Numbered from the stretch's first letter, positions 8,369 to 17,407 are shown. The stretch: DNA of 64,000 nucleotides from Sphingobium amiense (GCF_003967075.1 NZ_AP018664.1:3932001-3996000), one strand, 5' to 3'. Notes: generated by a model from the letters alone, not told the origin. Numbers and translations are program-made.

Positions 8369-9490
8369 ATGGCCTTCATCCAGTATTTCGCCCGCATTCA
8401 GATTGAGGCCGGTTCCCGCAAACTCATCGCCGCGGAACTCACCCGTATGGGTGTGAAGCGTCCGCTGATCGTATCCGACAGGGGCGTGGCCGCCGCAGGC
8501 GTGCTCGATCTTGCATTGTCGGAAACGCCAGAGGCGGCTTCCTGGCCGCGCTTTCTGGACGTGCCGGCCAATCCGACCGTCGCGTCGTCGGAAGCGGCGC
8601 TCGCAGCCTATCGGAGCGAAGGCTGCGACGGCTTCATCGCGGTCGGCGGCGGTTCCGTCATAGATTGCGCGAAGGGCGCGGCCCTGCTGCTCACCCACAA
8701 GGATCCGCTGGAAACGCTGCTCGCGCGGCGCGGCGGGATGGACAGGATCGGTCCTGTCGCCCCCGTGATGGCCGTATCCACCATTTCCGGCACGGGAACC
8801 GAAGTCGGGAGAGGCGCGGGCCTGACATTCGCGGACGGCGAAAAGGGCGTCTTCCTCAGCCATCATCTGATCCCGCGCGTCGCGATCTGCGATCCCGATC
8901 TCACCAGAAGCGCGCCCGCCCGCCTCAAGGTCGGGTCCGGTATCGACGCGCTCGGCCACGCGATCGAGGCCTATCTTTCGCCCGCCTTCAATCCGCCCGC
9001 CGACGCCATCGCGCTCGACGCTATCGAACGGCTCGTCCGCTATCTGCCGCGCGCGATCGCCGATGCAGACGACGATGTCGCCCGGTTCGAACTGATGATG
9101 GGGACGCTCGAAGCGGCGATGGCGATGTGGAAAGGCCTCGGGACGGCGCACGCTCTCTCTATGCCTTTCGACGATCTCGGCCTGCATCACGGAACGCTGG
9201 TCGGAGTGCTGATGCCCGAAGCGCTGCGCTTCGTCTTGCCTGCCATATCCGAAGAGCGCCGCGCAAAGCTGGCGCAGGCTTTGGGGTGCGATCCGGCGGC
9301 TATCCCCGACATGCTGGCCGATCTCAACGCGCAGATCGGGCTGCCTGCGGGCCTTTCGGCGATGGGCGTGACCGAAGACCTTCTCGAACGGGCTGGCGCC
9401 GTCGCTGCCGGCACCCCTTTCAACCACACCGCCGCGCGCAGCGGAACCGCCGAAGACTATACGGCGATCGCGCGCGCCGCTTTCCATTGA
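8369..9490 (+). CDS. Iron-containing (group III) alcohol dehydrogenase
   Basis: This is a 373-residue NAD(P)-dependent, metal-dependent alcohol dehydrogenase. The nucleotide-binding glycine motif is GGGSVIDCAKG (about residue 92). The metal ligands expected of the family are visible: Asp and His in GSGIDALGHAIEAY (about residue 190) and the histidines in GTAHALSMPFDDLGLHHG (about residue 257). The family also includes maleylacetate reductases and 4-hydroxybutyrate dehydrogenases, which differ by details not resolvable by eye. It is the first gene of the operon and sits directly before an aldehyde dehydrogenase. The likely pair of steps is alcohol to aldehyde to acid. Confidence 0.9.
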   Translation: MAFIQYFARIQIEAGSRKLIAAELTRMGVKRPLIVSDRGVAAAGVLDLALSETPEAASWPRFLDVPANPTVASSEAALAAYRSEGCDGFIAVGGGSVIDCAKGAALLLTHKDPLETLLARRGGMDRIGPVAPVMAVSTISGTGTEVGRGAGLTFADGEKGVFLSHHLIPRVAICDPDLTRSAPARLKVGSGIDALGHAIEAYLSPAFNPPADAIALDAIERLVRYLPRAIADADDDVARFELMMGTLEAAMAMWKGLGTAHALSMPFDDLGLHHGTLVGVLMPEALRFVLPAISEERRAKLAQALGCDPAAIPDMLADLNAQIGLPAGLSAMGVTEDLLERAGAVAAGTPFNHTAARSGTAEDYTAIARAAFH

Positions 9491-9497
9491 GGCCATG

Positions 9498-10955
9498 ATG
9501 TCGACGCTGTCCAACGCCATTCCGATCTTCAATCCCCGCACCGGCGAGCGCGATGGGGAGATCGTGCCGCCCTCCGCTGCGGAAATCACGCAGATCGCGC
9601 AGGATCTGCGCGCAGGGCAGGTGGCGTGGGACGCGCTCGGGCTTGACGGTCGGATCGCGGCGATGCGGCGCTGGGCGGATGCGATAGAAGCCAATGCCGC
9701 GCAGATCAGCGCGGCCGAAATGCGGGACACAGGCCGCAAGCGCGTCGCGCATGAAGTGCCCTTCATCGTCGCCGGATCTATACGGGGATGGTGCGCACGC
9801 GCCCCCAAGGTGATCGAGCGTGCGCATTTTCAGGGCACCTCCACGGTCATGCCCGCGGTCAGCTACCGCACGCAGCTCGTTCCCTATCCACTGGTCGGTA
9901 TCATCAGCCCGTGGAACCACCCGTTCCTCCTGTCGATGCTGGATGCCGTCCCGGCCCTGATCGCCGGCTGCGCTCTGCTGGTGAAGCCCAGCGAGGTGAC
10001 GCCGCGCTTCATTGAACCTGTCACCGAAACCATCGCCAAAGTCCCAGAACTCGCCGCCGTCCTGCGCTATATCGTCGGTGATGGCGGGACGGGTCAGGCG
10101 CTGATCGAAGAAGTGGACGCGCTCTGCTTCACCGGCAGCGTGCCGACAGGTCGCAAGGTAGCGGAAGCCTGCGCGCGCCGCTTTATCCCTTCCTTTCTGG
10201 AGCTGGGCGGCAAGGATGCGGTGATCGTGACCGGCTCCGCCGACATTCCACAGGCCGCGGCAGCCGTGCTGAAGGGCGCGGTATCCAATACGGGCCAGAT
10301 GTGTTTCGCGACCGAGCGCGCCTATGTCGCTCGCGAGATTTATCAGCCCTTCGTTGAGGAACTGACGCATCAGGCCAGCAAGGTCGCGCTATCCTATCCC
10401 GACATGGGTCAGGGCCATATCGGACCCTATATCCACGCCCGTCAGGCCGACATCGTCGACGCGCAACTGGAAGAAGCCGTCGAGGCGGGCGCGAGGATCG
10501 AGGTCGGCGGGCCGAGCCAGACGCTGGGCGGCGGCCGCTTCATGCCCGCGACGGTGGTCACGGGCGTCGATCACGGCATGCGGATCATGCGGGACGAGAC
10601 GTTCGGCCCGGTGATCCCGGTCATGCCCTATGACGATGAGGATGAAGCCGTCGCGCTCGCCAATGACAGCGAGTTCGGGCTGTCCGGCGCGGTCATCGCC
10701 GGGGACGCCGACGAAGCGGAGCGCATTGCAGAGCGGCTGAATGCGGGCGCGATCAGCATCCAGGACACGTCCCTGACCCTCTACATCATGGGCGACGTCG
10801 AAAAGACGTCCTTCGGAATTTCGGGTCTGGGCGGCTCCCGCATGGGGCCGAACGCGATGCTCCGCTTCTTCCGCAAAAAGGCGCTGATCCGGCGATCCGG
10901 GCCGGTATTGGACATGGAGTCGCTGGCGGAACATAATGTCTCCAGCCATCACTGA
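9498..10955 (+). CDS. NAD(P)-dependent aldehyde dehydrogenase
   Basis: This enzyme oxidises an aldehyde to a carboxylic acid. The family motifs are PWNHPF (about residue 136), the general-base glutamate in FLELGGKDAV (about residue 235), and the nucleophilic cysteine in NTGQMCFATERAYV (about residue 271). The length of 485 residues is usual. GAGG at 9489-9492 favours the ATG at 9498; the ATG at 9495 is the alternative. The gene lies 7 bases after the alcohol dehydrogenase, and its last 20 bases overlap the start of the CoA ligase, so the acid product is probably handed to that ligase. Confidence 0.92.
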   Translation: MSTLSNAIPIFNPRTGERDGEIVPPSAAEITQIAQDLRAGQVAWDALGLDGRIAAMRRWADAIEANAAQISAAEMRDTGRKRVAHEVPFIVAGSIRGWCARAPKVIERAHFQGTSTVMPAVSYRTQLVPYPLVGIISPWNHPFLLSMLDAVPALIAGCALLVKPSEVTPRFIEPVTETIAKVPELAAVLRYIVGDGGTGQALIEEVDALCFTGSVPTGRKVAEACARRFIPSFLELGGKDAVIVTGSADIPQAAAAVLKGAVSNTGQMCFATERAYVAREIYQPFVEELTHQASKVALSYPDMGQGHIGPYIHARQADIVDAQLEEAVEAGARIEVGGPSQTLGGGRFMPATVVTGVDHGMRIMRDETFGPVIPVMPYDDEDEAVALANDSEFGLSGAVIAGDADEAERIAERLNAGAISIQDTSLTLYIMGDVEKTSFGISGLGGSRMGPNAMLRFFRKKALIRRSGPVLDMESLAEHNVSSHH

Positions 10956-12684
10956 CCCGACGGCGTTCGACGATTGGCGGACCGGCATGTTCGCCGCGCC
11001 TGATATCGCGGCACGCTTCCTGCCGGACGGCGAAATTCGGCTCGCATCGCGGGCCTTGCCCTCGCCTGCCGCGCGGACCGTGCTGGACTGGCTTGTGCGC
11101 TGGTCGGCGGAAACACCGGACACCGCCTTCGTTACGGAGCATCGTGGCGAAGGAAAGGGGCGGCAGACGCTGACCTATGGGGACGCATGGCGCGATTCCG
11201 GGCGGATCGGTGCGGGGCTGCTTGCTTCGGGCCTTGCGCCGGGGGATCGTCTTCTCGTCGTGGCGCCGAACGGCATCGCCCATATGCAGGTGGCGCTCGG
11301 CGCCCTGCGCGCCGGGATCGTCTATGTGCCGGTCGCGGTGCAATATGCTGCGCAAGGCGCCGATCCGTCGAAGCTGGCGGCGGTGCTCGATGTGATCCGG
11401 CCCGCCGCCGCTTTTTGCGTTAGCGCTGCGACATCCCCGCTTCTGGCCGACATTCCGCGACTGTTCGAAGGAGAAGCGGGTCTCGCGGCGCTCGTGCAAA
11501 AAGGTGCCGATAGAGCCGACCCGGATATTGCATCCCTCGATCCGGAAGCGCCTGCCAAGCTCCTCCTGACTTCGGGGTCCACCGGCACGCCCAAGGCGGT
11601 GCCCTACAGCCATGTGCTGATGACGCATAACACGCAGGCGACGATCGACGTCTGGCCCTTCGTCACGCGCCACAAGCCTGTGCTGGTCGACTGGCTTCCC
11701 TGGAATCACGCCTTCGGCGGCAGCAACAATGTCCACCTCGTTCTCTCGCAGGGCGGCACGCTGCATATCGACCCATCGGGCGGGCGCGCTGACCTGCTCG
11801 CGACCAGCATTGATGCGCTGAAGACATTCCGACCGACTTTCCACGGCGCCGTTCCCGCAGGATGGGCCGCGCTGCTGCCGACGATCGAAGAGGATGTCGC
11901 ATTCCGGCAGGCCTTTTTCAGCCGCCTCGACGTGATGTTCTCGGCCGGAGCGGCGATGTCCGCCGATCTGTTCAATCGCCTTTCGCGGGCGTCCGCCCTG
12001 GTGCGCGGGCAGCCCGTTCCGATCGTGACCGGCTGGGGTTCGACCGAAACAGGGCCGGGCGCAACGATGGTGCACGATCTGCCGGTTCAGCCGGGCGGGA
12101 TCGGCACGCCGATGCCGGGCGTCGAAATCCGCCTCACGCGCCATGGCGACAAGCATGAACTGCGCGTGCGCGGCAAAAGCGTCATGGCGGGCTACTGGGG
12201 GCGTCCCGACCTGTCTGCCAATGCTTTTGACGAAGAAGGCTTTTTCCGCACCGGCGACGCCGGACGGCTGGTCGATCCGGAGCGGCCTGAACTCGGCCTG
12301 ATGTTCGACGGCCGGCTGCTCGACGATTTCAAGCTCGCCAACGGTAGCTGGGTCAACGCGAGCGCGCTGCGGATGAGCCTGCTGCAACGCGCGGGCGGGG
12401 CGTTGCGCGACGTGGCCATCGTCGGCGCAGACCGGCCCTATGTCGCCGCGCTCTGCTGGGTGGAGCAGCCCGACATTCTTGAGGAACTGTTCGCGTCGCA
12501 CAACCGCGAGAACAGGGGCCAGACGATGCGGATCGTGCGCTTTGCGGCGCTGCCCACGCCGCCGGACGCCGGGACCGGCGAACTCACGCCCAAGGGCGAG
12601 ATCAACAGGAAAGTGCTCTTGCAACGTCGCGCAGATGCCGTGGCAGCACTGTATGAAGAGGAATTTCAGCATGATAGCCGTTGA
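10936..12684 (+). CDS. Feruloyl-CoA-synthase-like AMP-dependent ligase
   Basis: This ANL-superfamily ligase has 582 residues, close to feruloyl-CoA synthases (about 600) and longer than the ligase at 826. The ATP motif is LLTSGSTGTPKA near residue 211 and the second motif is GWGSTETGPGA near residue 361. The segment GRLLDDFKLANGSWVNAS near residue 456 replaces the usual GRxKDxI hinge and matches the form known in feruloyl-CoA synthases. The C-terminal lysine lies in KGEINRK. It overlaps the aldehyde dehydrogenase by 20 bases. A phenylpropenoid or other bulky acid is a reasonable guess at the substrate, but no enoyl-CoA hydratase/lyase of the Ech/FerB type is present, so the later steps differ from the classic ferulate route. 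Confidence 0.88.
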   Translation: MSPAITDPTAFDDWRTGMFAAPDIAARFLPDGEIRLASRALPSPAARTVLDWLVRWSAETPDTAFVTEHRGEGKGRQTLTYGDAWRDSGRIGAGLLASGLAPGDRLLVVAPNGIAHMQVALGALRAGIVYVPVAVQYAAQGADPSKLAAVLDVIRPAAAFCVSAATSPLLADIPRLFEGEAGLAALVQKGADRADPDIASLDPEAPAKLLLTSGSTGTPKAVPYSHVLMTHNTQATIDVWPFVTRHKPVLVDWLPWNHAFGGSNNVHLVLSQGGTLHIDPSGGRADLLATSIDALKTFRPTFHGAVPAGWAALLPTIEEDVAFRQAFFSRLDVMFSAGAAMSADLFNRLSRASALVRGQPVPIVTGWGSTETGPGATMVHDLPVQPGGIGTPMPGVEIRLTRHGDKHELRVRGKSVMAGYWGRPDLSANAFDEEGFFRTGDAGRLVDPERPELGLMFDGRLLDDFKLANGSWVNASALRMSLLQRAGGALRDVAIVGADRPYVAALCWVEQPDILEELFASHNRENRGQTMRIVRFAALPTPPDAGTGELTPKGEINRKVLLQRRADAVAALYEEEFQHDSR

Positions 12685-13138
12685 CCATGTAGCCGAACTG
12701 TCGCCGCAGGTCGGGCAGGAACTGGGCGTGAGCGAATGGGTCCGGCTCGACGAACAGACGATCGCTGCGTTCGGAACCCTCACGGGCGATACCCACTGGG
12801 TCCATATGGACGGCGACCGCGCAAAGGCGGAGACGCCCTTCGGCGGCACCATCGCGCACGGATTTCTCATACTGGCGCTCGTCACCGGTCTTTCGAAAGA
12901 ATGCTACGCGGTGCGGTGTGCGAACCGCTGGATGAACTATGGCCTCGACAAGGTGCGCTTCACAGCGGTCGTCGTCGCGGGCGCGCGGCTGCGGCTTCGC
13001 CTCAAGCTGCTCGAACTGGAACCGCAGAAGGCGGGAACCCGCCTGCGCTTTGGCTGCACGCTCGAACTCGAAGGCAGTGAGCGGCCCGCCGCCGTCTGCG
13101 AATGGATCTGCATAGCTTATGAGGAGGACGCCGCATGA
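12671..13138 (+). CDS. MaoC-like (R)-specific enoyl-CoA hydratase
   Basis: This 155-residue single-hotdog protein would hydrate a 2-enoyl-CoA to a 3-hydroxyacyl-CoA. The hydratase-2 signature is clear at about residues 39-66: GDTHWVHMD with the catalytic Asp and His, then FGGTIAHGFLILAL. The start is set by GAAGAGGAA at 12655-12663, 7 bases before the ATG. It overlaps the ligase stop by 14 bases, and its own stop overlaps the next start (ATGA), so translation is coupled. It would act after an acyl-CoA dehydrogenase of the same operon. Confidence 0.9.
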   Translation: MIAVDHVAELSPQVGQELGVSEWVRLDEQTIAAFGTLTGDTHWVHMDGDRAKAETPFGGTIAHGFLILALVTGLSKECYAVRCANRWMNYGLDKVRFTAVVVAGARLRLRLKLLELEPQKAGTRLRFGCTLELEGSERPAAVCEWICIAYEEDAA

Positions 13139-13560
13139 GCGACCAGAGCGATTTCGTCGATGTCGGGCAGGAAGGCAGCTTCATCGGCCATGTCGGCGGC
13201 CTGAAGCGGCGGCGGACAGCGGAGGGCGTGGAAACCTCGCTGCTGGTGGCGCCTCAGCATCTAAACCCCAATGGCACCACCCATGGCGGCGTATTGATGA
13301 CGATGCTGGACATCACGCTCGGCATGAACGTGGAGGCTTTTCTCAAGAGCGAAGCGAGCGGCCGCCACCCGATCACCGTTCAGCTCAACTGCAACATGAT
13401 GCTGGCCGCACCGAAGGGCGCTCTGGTGATCGGTCAGGCGCAGGTCGATGGGTCCAGCAAGACGATGACCTGGGTAAGCGGCAAACTTGTCGCCGGGGGG
13501 CGCGTGCTCATGACCGGCACCGCCGTGTTCCGCAATCCTCCCTTGCCGACCCCGGCGTGA
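13135..13560 (+). CDS. PaaI-type hotdog thioesterase
   Basis: This 141-residue hotdog protein resembles the PaaI/YdiI acyl-CoA thioesterases. The motif LNPNGTTHGGVLMTMLD at about residues 43-59 carries the HGG turn and the acidic residue of the long helix. It starts within the ATGA overlap with the MaoC gene. In CoA pathways such enzymes commonly release CoA from stalled intermediates, and that housekeeping role is the best guess. A direct biosynthetic or hydratase role is less likely because the hydratase-2 Asp/His motif is absent. Confidence 0.87.
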   Translation: MSDQSDFVDVGQEGSFIGHVGGLKRRRTAEGVETSLLVAPQHLNPNGTTHGGVLMTMLDITLGMNVEAFLKSEASGRHPITVQLNCNMMLAAPKGALVIGQAQVDGSSKTMTWVSGKLVAGGRVLMTGTAVFRNPPLPTPA

Positions 13561-13571
13561 ACGGCACGACG

Positions 13572-14714
13572 ATGGATTTTGATCTTCCCGAGGATCTTCA
13601 GCTCTTCCAGACGCTGATGCGACGGTTCGTGGACCGCGAACTCATCCCTCTCGAACCGCGCGGGGAACTGGACGCGGCGACCCTCGACATGCTGCGCGAG
13701 AAGGCGAAGGCGGCGGGTCTTTGGATGCTCGACGTTCCGGTCGAGCTGGGCGGACAGGGTTTGGGTCCGCTTGGCATGAGCATTTTCTGGGAAGAACTGT
13801 CCCGCACCGTGGCCATATCGCCGCGCGACACGCGCGTCTTCCGCTCGCTGGTCGGCCCGGTCCTGCTGGGGCTGAAGGGGGAGCAGAAAGAGCGGTTCCT
13901 TATGCCGGTCCTGCGCGGCGACTGGACCCCCTGCTTCGCCATAACCGAGGCGGACGCCGGGTCCGATCCCGCGGCGATGCGCACCGTGGCTGTCCGCGAC
14001 GGCGATCATTATGTCATCAACGGCGTCAAGCGCTTCATCACCGATGCCCGCCATGCCGATGTCGCGCAACTGATCGCCTATACCGACAAGGCGAAAGGGC
14101 TGCGCGGCCTGAGCTGCTTCCTCGTCGAAATGCGCACGCCCGGCGTGTCCGTCACGGCCGACTACGACACGATGATGGGCGACCGGCCCTGCGAAGTGAC
14201 GTTCGACAATGTCCGCATCCCTGCGACCAATCTGGTCGGCGCGGAAGGCGACGGCATGGCCCTTGCGCAGCAATGGATCACCGAAGGCCGCATTCTGCGC
14301 CACGGCGCGCGGTCTCTGGGCGTTGCGGAGCGCTGCCTTGAACTTGGCATATCCTATTCGCGGCAGCGGAAGACATTCGGCGCGCCGCTCGCCACGCGGC
14401 AGGCGATCCAGTTCATGATCGCCGACACCTATGCGGAGTTGCAGCAGGCGCGGCTGCTGGTGCGCGACGCCGCGCTGGATCTGGAGCGCGGGCGCGATGT
14501 GCGGCTGAAATCCTGGATCGCGAAATCGCAGGCGACGGAAATGGGTTTCCGGGCGGCGGACCGCTGCATGCAGATGCATGGCGGCATGGGGCTGACCACC
14601 GAAATGCCGATCGAACGCATGTGGCGGGAACAACGCTCTTTCATCATCACCGAAGGCGCGGCGGAAGTGATGCGCGCCTCGATTTCCAAGAAAGTGTATG
14701 ATCTTTATGAGTGA
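13572..14714 (+). CDS. Acyl-CoA dehydrogenase (canonical active site)
   Basis: This FAD enzyme forms a 2,3-double bond in an acyl-CoA. The N-terminal helical domain is followed by FAITEADAGSDPAAMR (about residue 119) and the C-terminal helical domain with SRQRKTFGAPL (about residue 263). The catalytic glutamate is Glu361 in ITEGAAEVMR, the usual position. The length of 380 residues is normal. The ATG at 13572 gives a standard N-terminus; a GTG at 13557 overlaps the upstream stop (GTGA) and is possible. Neither has a strong ribosome site, so coupling to the thioesterase gene is likely. Confidence 0.9.
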   Translation: MDFDLPEDLQLFQTLMRRFVDRELIPLEPRGELDAATLDMLREKAKAAGLWMLDVPVELGGQGLGPLGMSIFWEELSRTVAISPRDTRVFRSLVGPVLLGLKGEQKERFLMPVLRGDWTPCFAITEADAGSDPAAMRTVAVRDGDHYVINGVKRFITDARHADVAQLIAYTDKAKGLRGLSCFLVEMRTPGVSVTADYDTMMGDRPCEVTFDNVRIPATNLVGAEGDGMALAQQWITEGRILRHGARSLGVAERCLELGISYSRQRKTFGAPLATRQAIQFMIADTYAELQQARLLVRDAALDLERGRDVRLKSWIAKSQATEMGFRAADRCMQMHGGMGLTTEMPIERMWREQRSFIITEGAAEVMRASISKKVYDLYE

Positions 14715-15507
14715 GAAGCTGATGATCTCGCGCATGGGCGCGAGCGTTCCGGATACGATCTGGGTGCAGGGGCGGGATCTGTGCACCGAACTGCTGGGCA
14801 AGATCGGCTTTGCCGAAATGACCTGGCTGGAACTGACCGGGGAACTGCCGTCGAAGGCGCAGACGACGCTGCTGGAGGCGATGCTGCTGACTCTCGTGGA
14901 ACATGGCGCGACACCGATGGCGATTGCGACCCGGCTGACCTATATGGGCGCGCCGGAGGCGTTGCAGGGCGCGGTTGCCGCAGGGCTGCTCGGCATGGGG
15001 ACGACCTTTGCCGGAACGGCCGAGGGCGCGGCCAGGATGCTCTACGCTGGCCTCAAGGATGCGCCGGCGGACGCGGATATTTCGGCGCTCGCCAAGGCCA
15101 TTGTCGACCGGGAACTGGACGCGAAACGGCCGATTTTCGGCATCGGCCATAATCTGCACAAGCCCATCGACCCGCGCACGCCCGTGCTGTTCGCGATTGC
15201 CGAACAGCAGGGCTATCGCGGCCGCTATGTCGCCCTGATCGAAGCGGTCGCCGCAGCCGCCGAAGCCCGGACCGGAAAATCCATGCCGGTGAACGCCACC
15301 GGCGCTCTGGGGGCGCTGTGCTGCGAACTCGGCCTCGACTGGCGGCTCTGCCGTGGCTTGGCCGTCATCGGCCGGTCGGTGGGTCTTGTCGGCCATATCG
15401 CGGAGGAACTGCGCAACCCCATCGCCAAGCAGATCTGGATGCGCACCGAAGAAGAAATCGCCCGGTCGATCGCCATCGCCGATGCAAAGCAGGAACAGGA
15501 CGCATGA
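14707..15507 (+). CDS. Citryl-CoA lyase / short citrate-synthase-fold protein
   Basis: This 266-residue protein is much shorter than citrate synthase (about 380-430) and fits the short citrate-synthase-like group annotated as citryl-CoA lyase. The most telling segment is GIGHNLHKPIDPRTP with His148, which matches the citrate-synthase active-site strand GxGHRxYKxxDPRA. The first active-site histidine of citrate synthase is not seen at the expected place (the segment reads GLLGMGTTFAG), so synthesis activity is doubtful. The gene overlaps the preceding acyl-CoA dehydrogenase by 8 bases and the following one by ATGA. It may cleave a 3-hydroxyacyl-CoA by a retro-aldol step to acetyl-CoA and a carbonyl compound. 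That role is inferred, not shown. Confidence 0.75.
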   Translation: MSEKLMISRMGASVPDTIWVQGRDLCTELLGKIGFAEMTWLELTGELPSKAQTTLLEAMLLTLVEHGATPMAIATRLTYMGAPEALQGAVAAGLLGMGTTFAGTAEGAARMLYAGLKDAPADADISALAKAIVDRELDAKRPIFGIGHNLHKPIDPRTPVLFAIAEQQGYRGRYVALIEAVAAAAEARTGKSMPVNATGALGALCCELGLDWRLCRGLAVIGRSVGLVGHIAEELRNPIAKQIWMRTEEEIARSIAIADAKQEQDA

Positions 15508-16664
15508 ACGGTTCGGAGATGCTGACCGACGACCAGCTCATGCTGCGCGATACGGTGAGGCAGATCGCGGAAAATAACTTCCACGAACTCGCCGCGGACG
15601 CCGACCGCAAGTTCGAGCCGCCCATCGAGAATATCAGGATATTGGCGGAGCACGGATTTACCGGGACGTTCGTGCCGGAAGCCTATGGCGGTCTTGGTCT
15701 GGGCGTGCTCGAAAACGCGCTCATGTATGAAGAAATCGCCCGCTCCTGCGCCAATACCGCGATCCTCATGAGCGTAACCGATGGTGCGACGCCGCGCGCC
15801 ATCCTGCATCTGGGGACGGAGGAGCAGAAGCGCCGCTATCTGCCGCGCTTCGTTTCGGGCGAGCTTTATTCCGCCTGGAGCATGTCGGAAGCGGAAGCGG
15901 GATCGGACCTTGGCGCCATGAAAACCCGCGCCGTTCAGGATGGCGACGGCTTCCGCCTGAACGGATCGAAAATGTGGTGTTCCTGCGCGCAGGTCGCCGA
16001 TCTTTTCCTCATTCTCGTGCGGATGAGCGACGCGAAAGGCATTGCCGGGATCGGCGGCCTGCTGGTCGAACGCGGGACGCCCGGCTTCACCATCGGCGAA
16101 CATCTTGACCTTATCGGGCTTCGCGCGACCGGCATGGCCCCGCTCTTCTTCGACGATTGCCATGTGCCCGCGGAGAATCTTCTCTTCCCGGCCGGTGGCA
16201 TGCGCGACCTCCTCAACGTCTTCAACGCGGACCGCATCGCAGGCAACCCGACCATCTGCCTCGGGGTCGCCTCCGCCGCGCTGAACGGGGCGGCGGAATA
16301 TGTCGCGTCCCGCCGCCAGTTCGGTCAGGCGCTGGGCGATTTTCAGGGGCTGCGCTGGAAACTCGCCGACATGGCGATTGATCTGGAGGCGGCAAGAGCG
16401 CTCGTCTATCGCGCGGCCCGCAACATCGACGCGGGCAATATCGAACATATTGATGTGTCGATAGCGAAGACGTTCACGAACGAAGCGGCCCTGCGCATCA
16501 CGCAGACGGCAATGCAGCTTGCCGGTGCCTACGGCCTATCGGCGGAATATCCGTTCGAAAGACATTATCGCGACGTGCGCGGCATGGCGATCGGCTATGG
16601 CTCGACCGAAATTCACCGCAACAATATCGGCAAGGCCATCGTCGACGGTGCCTACCGGGCATGA
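15504..16664 (+). CDS. Acyl-CoA dehydrogenase with non-canonical catalytic position
   Basis: This is a 386-residue FAD-dependent acyl-CoA dehydrogenase family protein. Family segments are WSMSEAEAGSDLGAM (about residue 125), SRRQFGQALGDFQG (about residue 270), and GYGSTEIHRNNIG at the C-terminus. Most members carry the catalytic glutamate in a YEGTxEI motif. Here Tyr365 occupies the glutamate position. In isovaleryl- and long-chain-type enzymes the base sits on an earlier helix instead; the matching place here appears to be Asp243 (NADR). The enzyme may therefore use an aspartate base or do a different reaction. The start lies in an ATGA overlap with the citryl-CoA-lyase-like gene, with AGGAACAGGA just before it. 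Confidence 0.88.
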   Translation: MNGSEMLTDDQLMLRDTVRQIAENNFHELAADADRKFEPPIENIRILAEHGFTGTFVPEAYGGLGLGVLENALMYEEIARSCANTAILMSVTDGATPRAILHLGTEEQKRRYLPRFVSGELYSAWSMSEAEAGSDLGAMKTRAVQDGDGFRLNGSKMWCSCAQVADLFLILVRMSDAKGIAGIGGLLVERGTPGFTIGEHLDLIGLRATGMAPLFFDDCHVPAENLLFPAGGMRDLLNVFNADRIAGNPTICLGVASAALNGAAEYVASRRQFGQALGDFQGLRWKLADMAIDLEAARALVYRAARNIDAGNIEHIDVSIAKTFTNEAALRITQTAMQLAGAYGLSAEYPFERHYRDVRGMAIGYGSTEIHRNNIGKAIVDGAYRA

Positions 16665-16684
16665 GCGTCGTCAAGGGGAGCGGC

Positions 16685-17278
16685 ATGGCAAATCATCTGG
16701 ACGACTCAGCGCTGGACCGAATCTTTCGAACGGCGCGCAGCTATAATGGCTATGACGGCACGCCCGTCACCGAAGGCGACGTCCGTCGTATCTACGATCT
16801 GCTCAAATGGGGGCCGACCTCCGCCAACCAGCAGTCGGCCCGCTTCGTCTGGCTGCTCAGTCAGGATCAGAAGGACCGGCTTGCGGATTGCGCGACGGGG
16901 ACCAACGGCCCGAAGATCCGGGCAGCGCCCGCTACCGTCATCATCGGCATGGATCTGGAGTTTCGTGAGCATCTGCCATGGCTCTTTCCGCACGACCAGA
17001 CCGCAAGGGAGTGGTTCGGTTCGGAGGAAGTCCGGCTGGAACAGGCATTTCGCAATTCCTCGCTTCAGGGCGCCTATCTGCTGATCGCGGCGCGCGCCCT
17101 CGGGTTCGATACGGGGCCGATGTCCGGCTTCGACGGAGAGAAAGTGGACAAGGCCTTCTTCAGCGATCAGCCGAGCGTGCGGACGAACTTCATCTGCACG
17201 CTCGGCCATGGCGACCCGACCACGATTTTTCCGCGCCTTCCACGGCCCGAATTCGACCGGTTCAATCGCATCGGCTGA
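16685..17278 (+). CDS. RutE/HadB-like nitroreductase family protein
   Basis: This 197-residue FMN-dependent nitroreductase-family enzyme is closest by eye to RutE-type malonic semialdehyde reductases (about 196 residues). The matching segments are YDLLKWGPTSANQQ (about residue 37) and FRNSSLQGAYLLIAARALG (about residue 122), followed by GPMSGFD. The ATG at 16685 gives the family's N-terminus and has AGGGGAG at 16674-16680. An ATG at 16661 overlaps the upstream stop and would add eight residues. No pyrimidine-degradation genes lie near, so here it may reduce a small aldehyde or enal from the operon's pathway, or recycle flavin. Confidence 0.85.
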   Translation: MANHLDDSALDRIFRTARSYNGYDGTPVTEGDVRRIYDLLKWGPTSANQQSARFVWLLSQDQKDRLADCATGTNGPKIRAAPATVIIGMDLEFREHLPWLFPHDQTAREWFGSEEVRLEQAFRNSSLQGAYLLIAARALGFDTGPMSGFDGEKVDKAFFSDQPSVRTNFICTLGHGDPTTIFPRLPRPEFDRFNRIG

Positions 17279-17407
17279 GGCATTCTCAAGCGGAGAAGGC
17301 AGGGCGCAGGACCGGAAGTGGCCCCTCGTGAGTCCCGACCATCTTCGCCCGTCCTCGGCGGCAGTTTATCGCTTAACGATCGGCCCGCTTTCCATTATCA
17401 CTGCGCG

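Noticed and set aside
7501..9490. Chlorocatechol or hydroxyquinol pathway, suggested by dienelactone hydrolase next to an Fe-type dehydrogenase (maleylacetate reductase-like)
   Set aside because: The genes are divergent, no intradiol dioxygenase or cycloisomerase is near, and the dehydrogenase is coupled with an aldehyde dehydrogenase and CoA enzymes.
16685..17278. Pyrimidine degradation (rut) role for the RutE-like protein
   Set aside because: No other rut gene is in the window, and the gene is embedded in a CoA catabolic operon.
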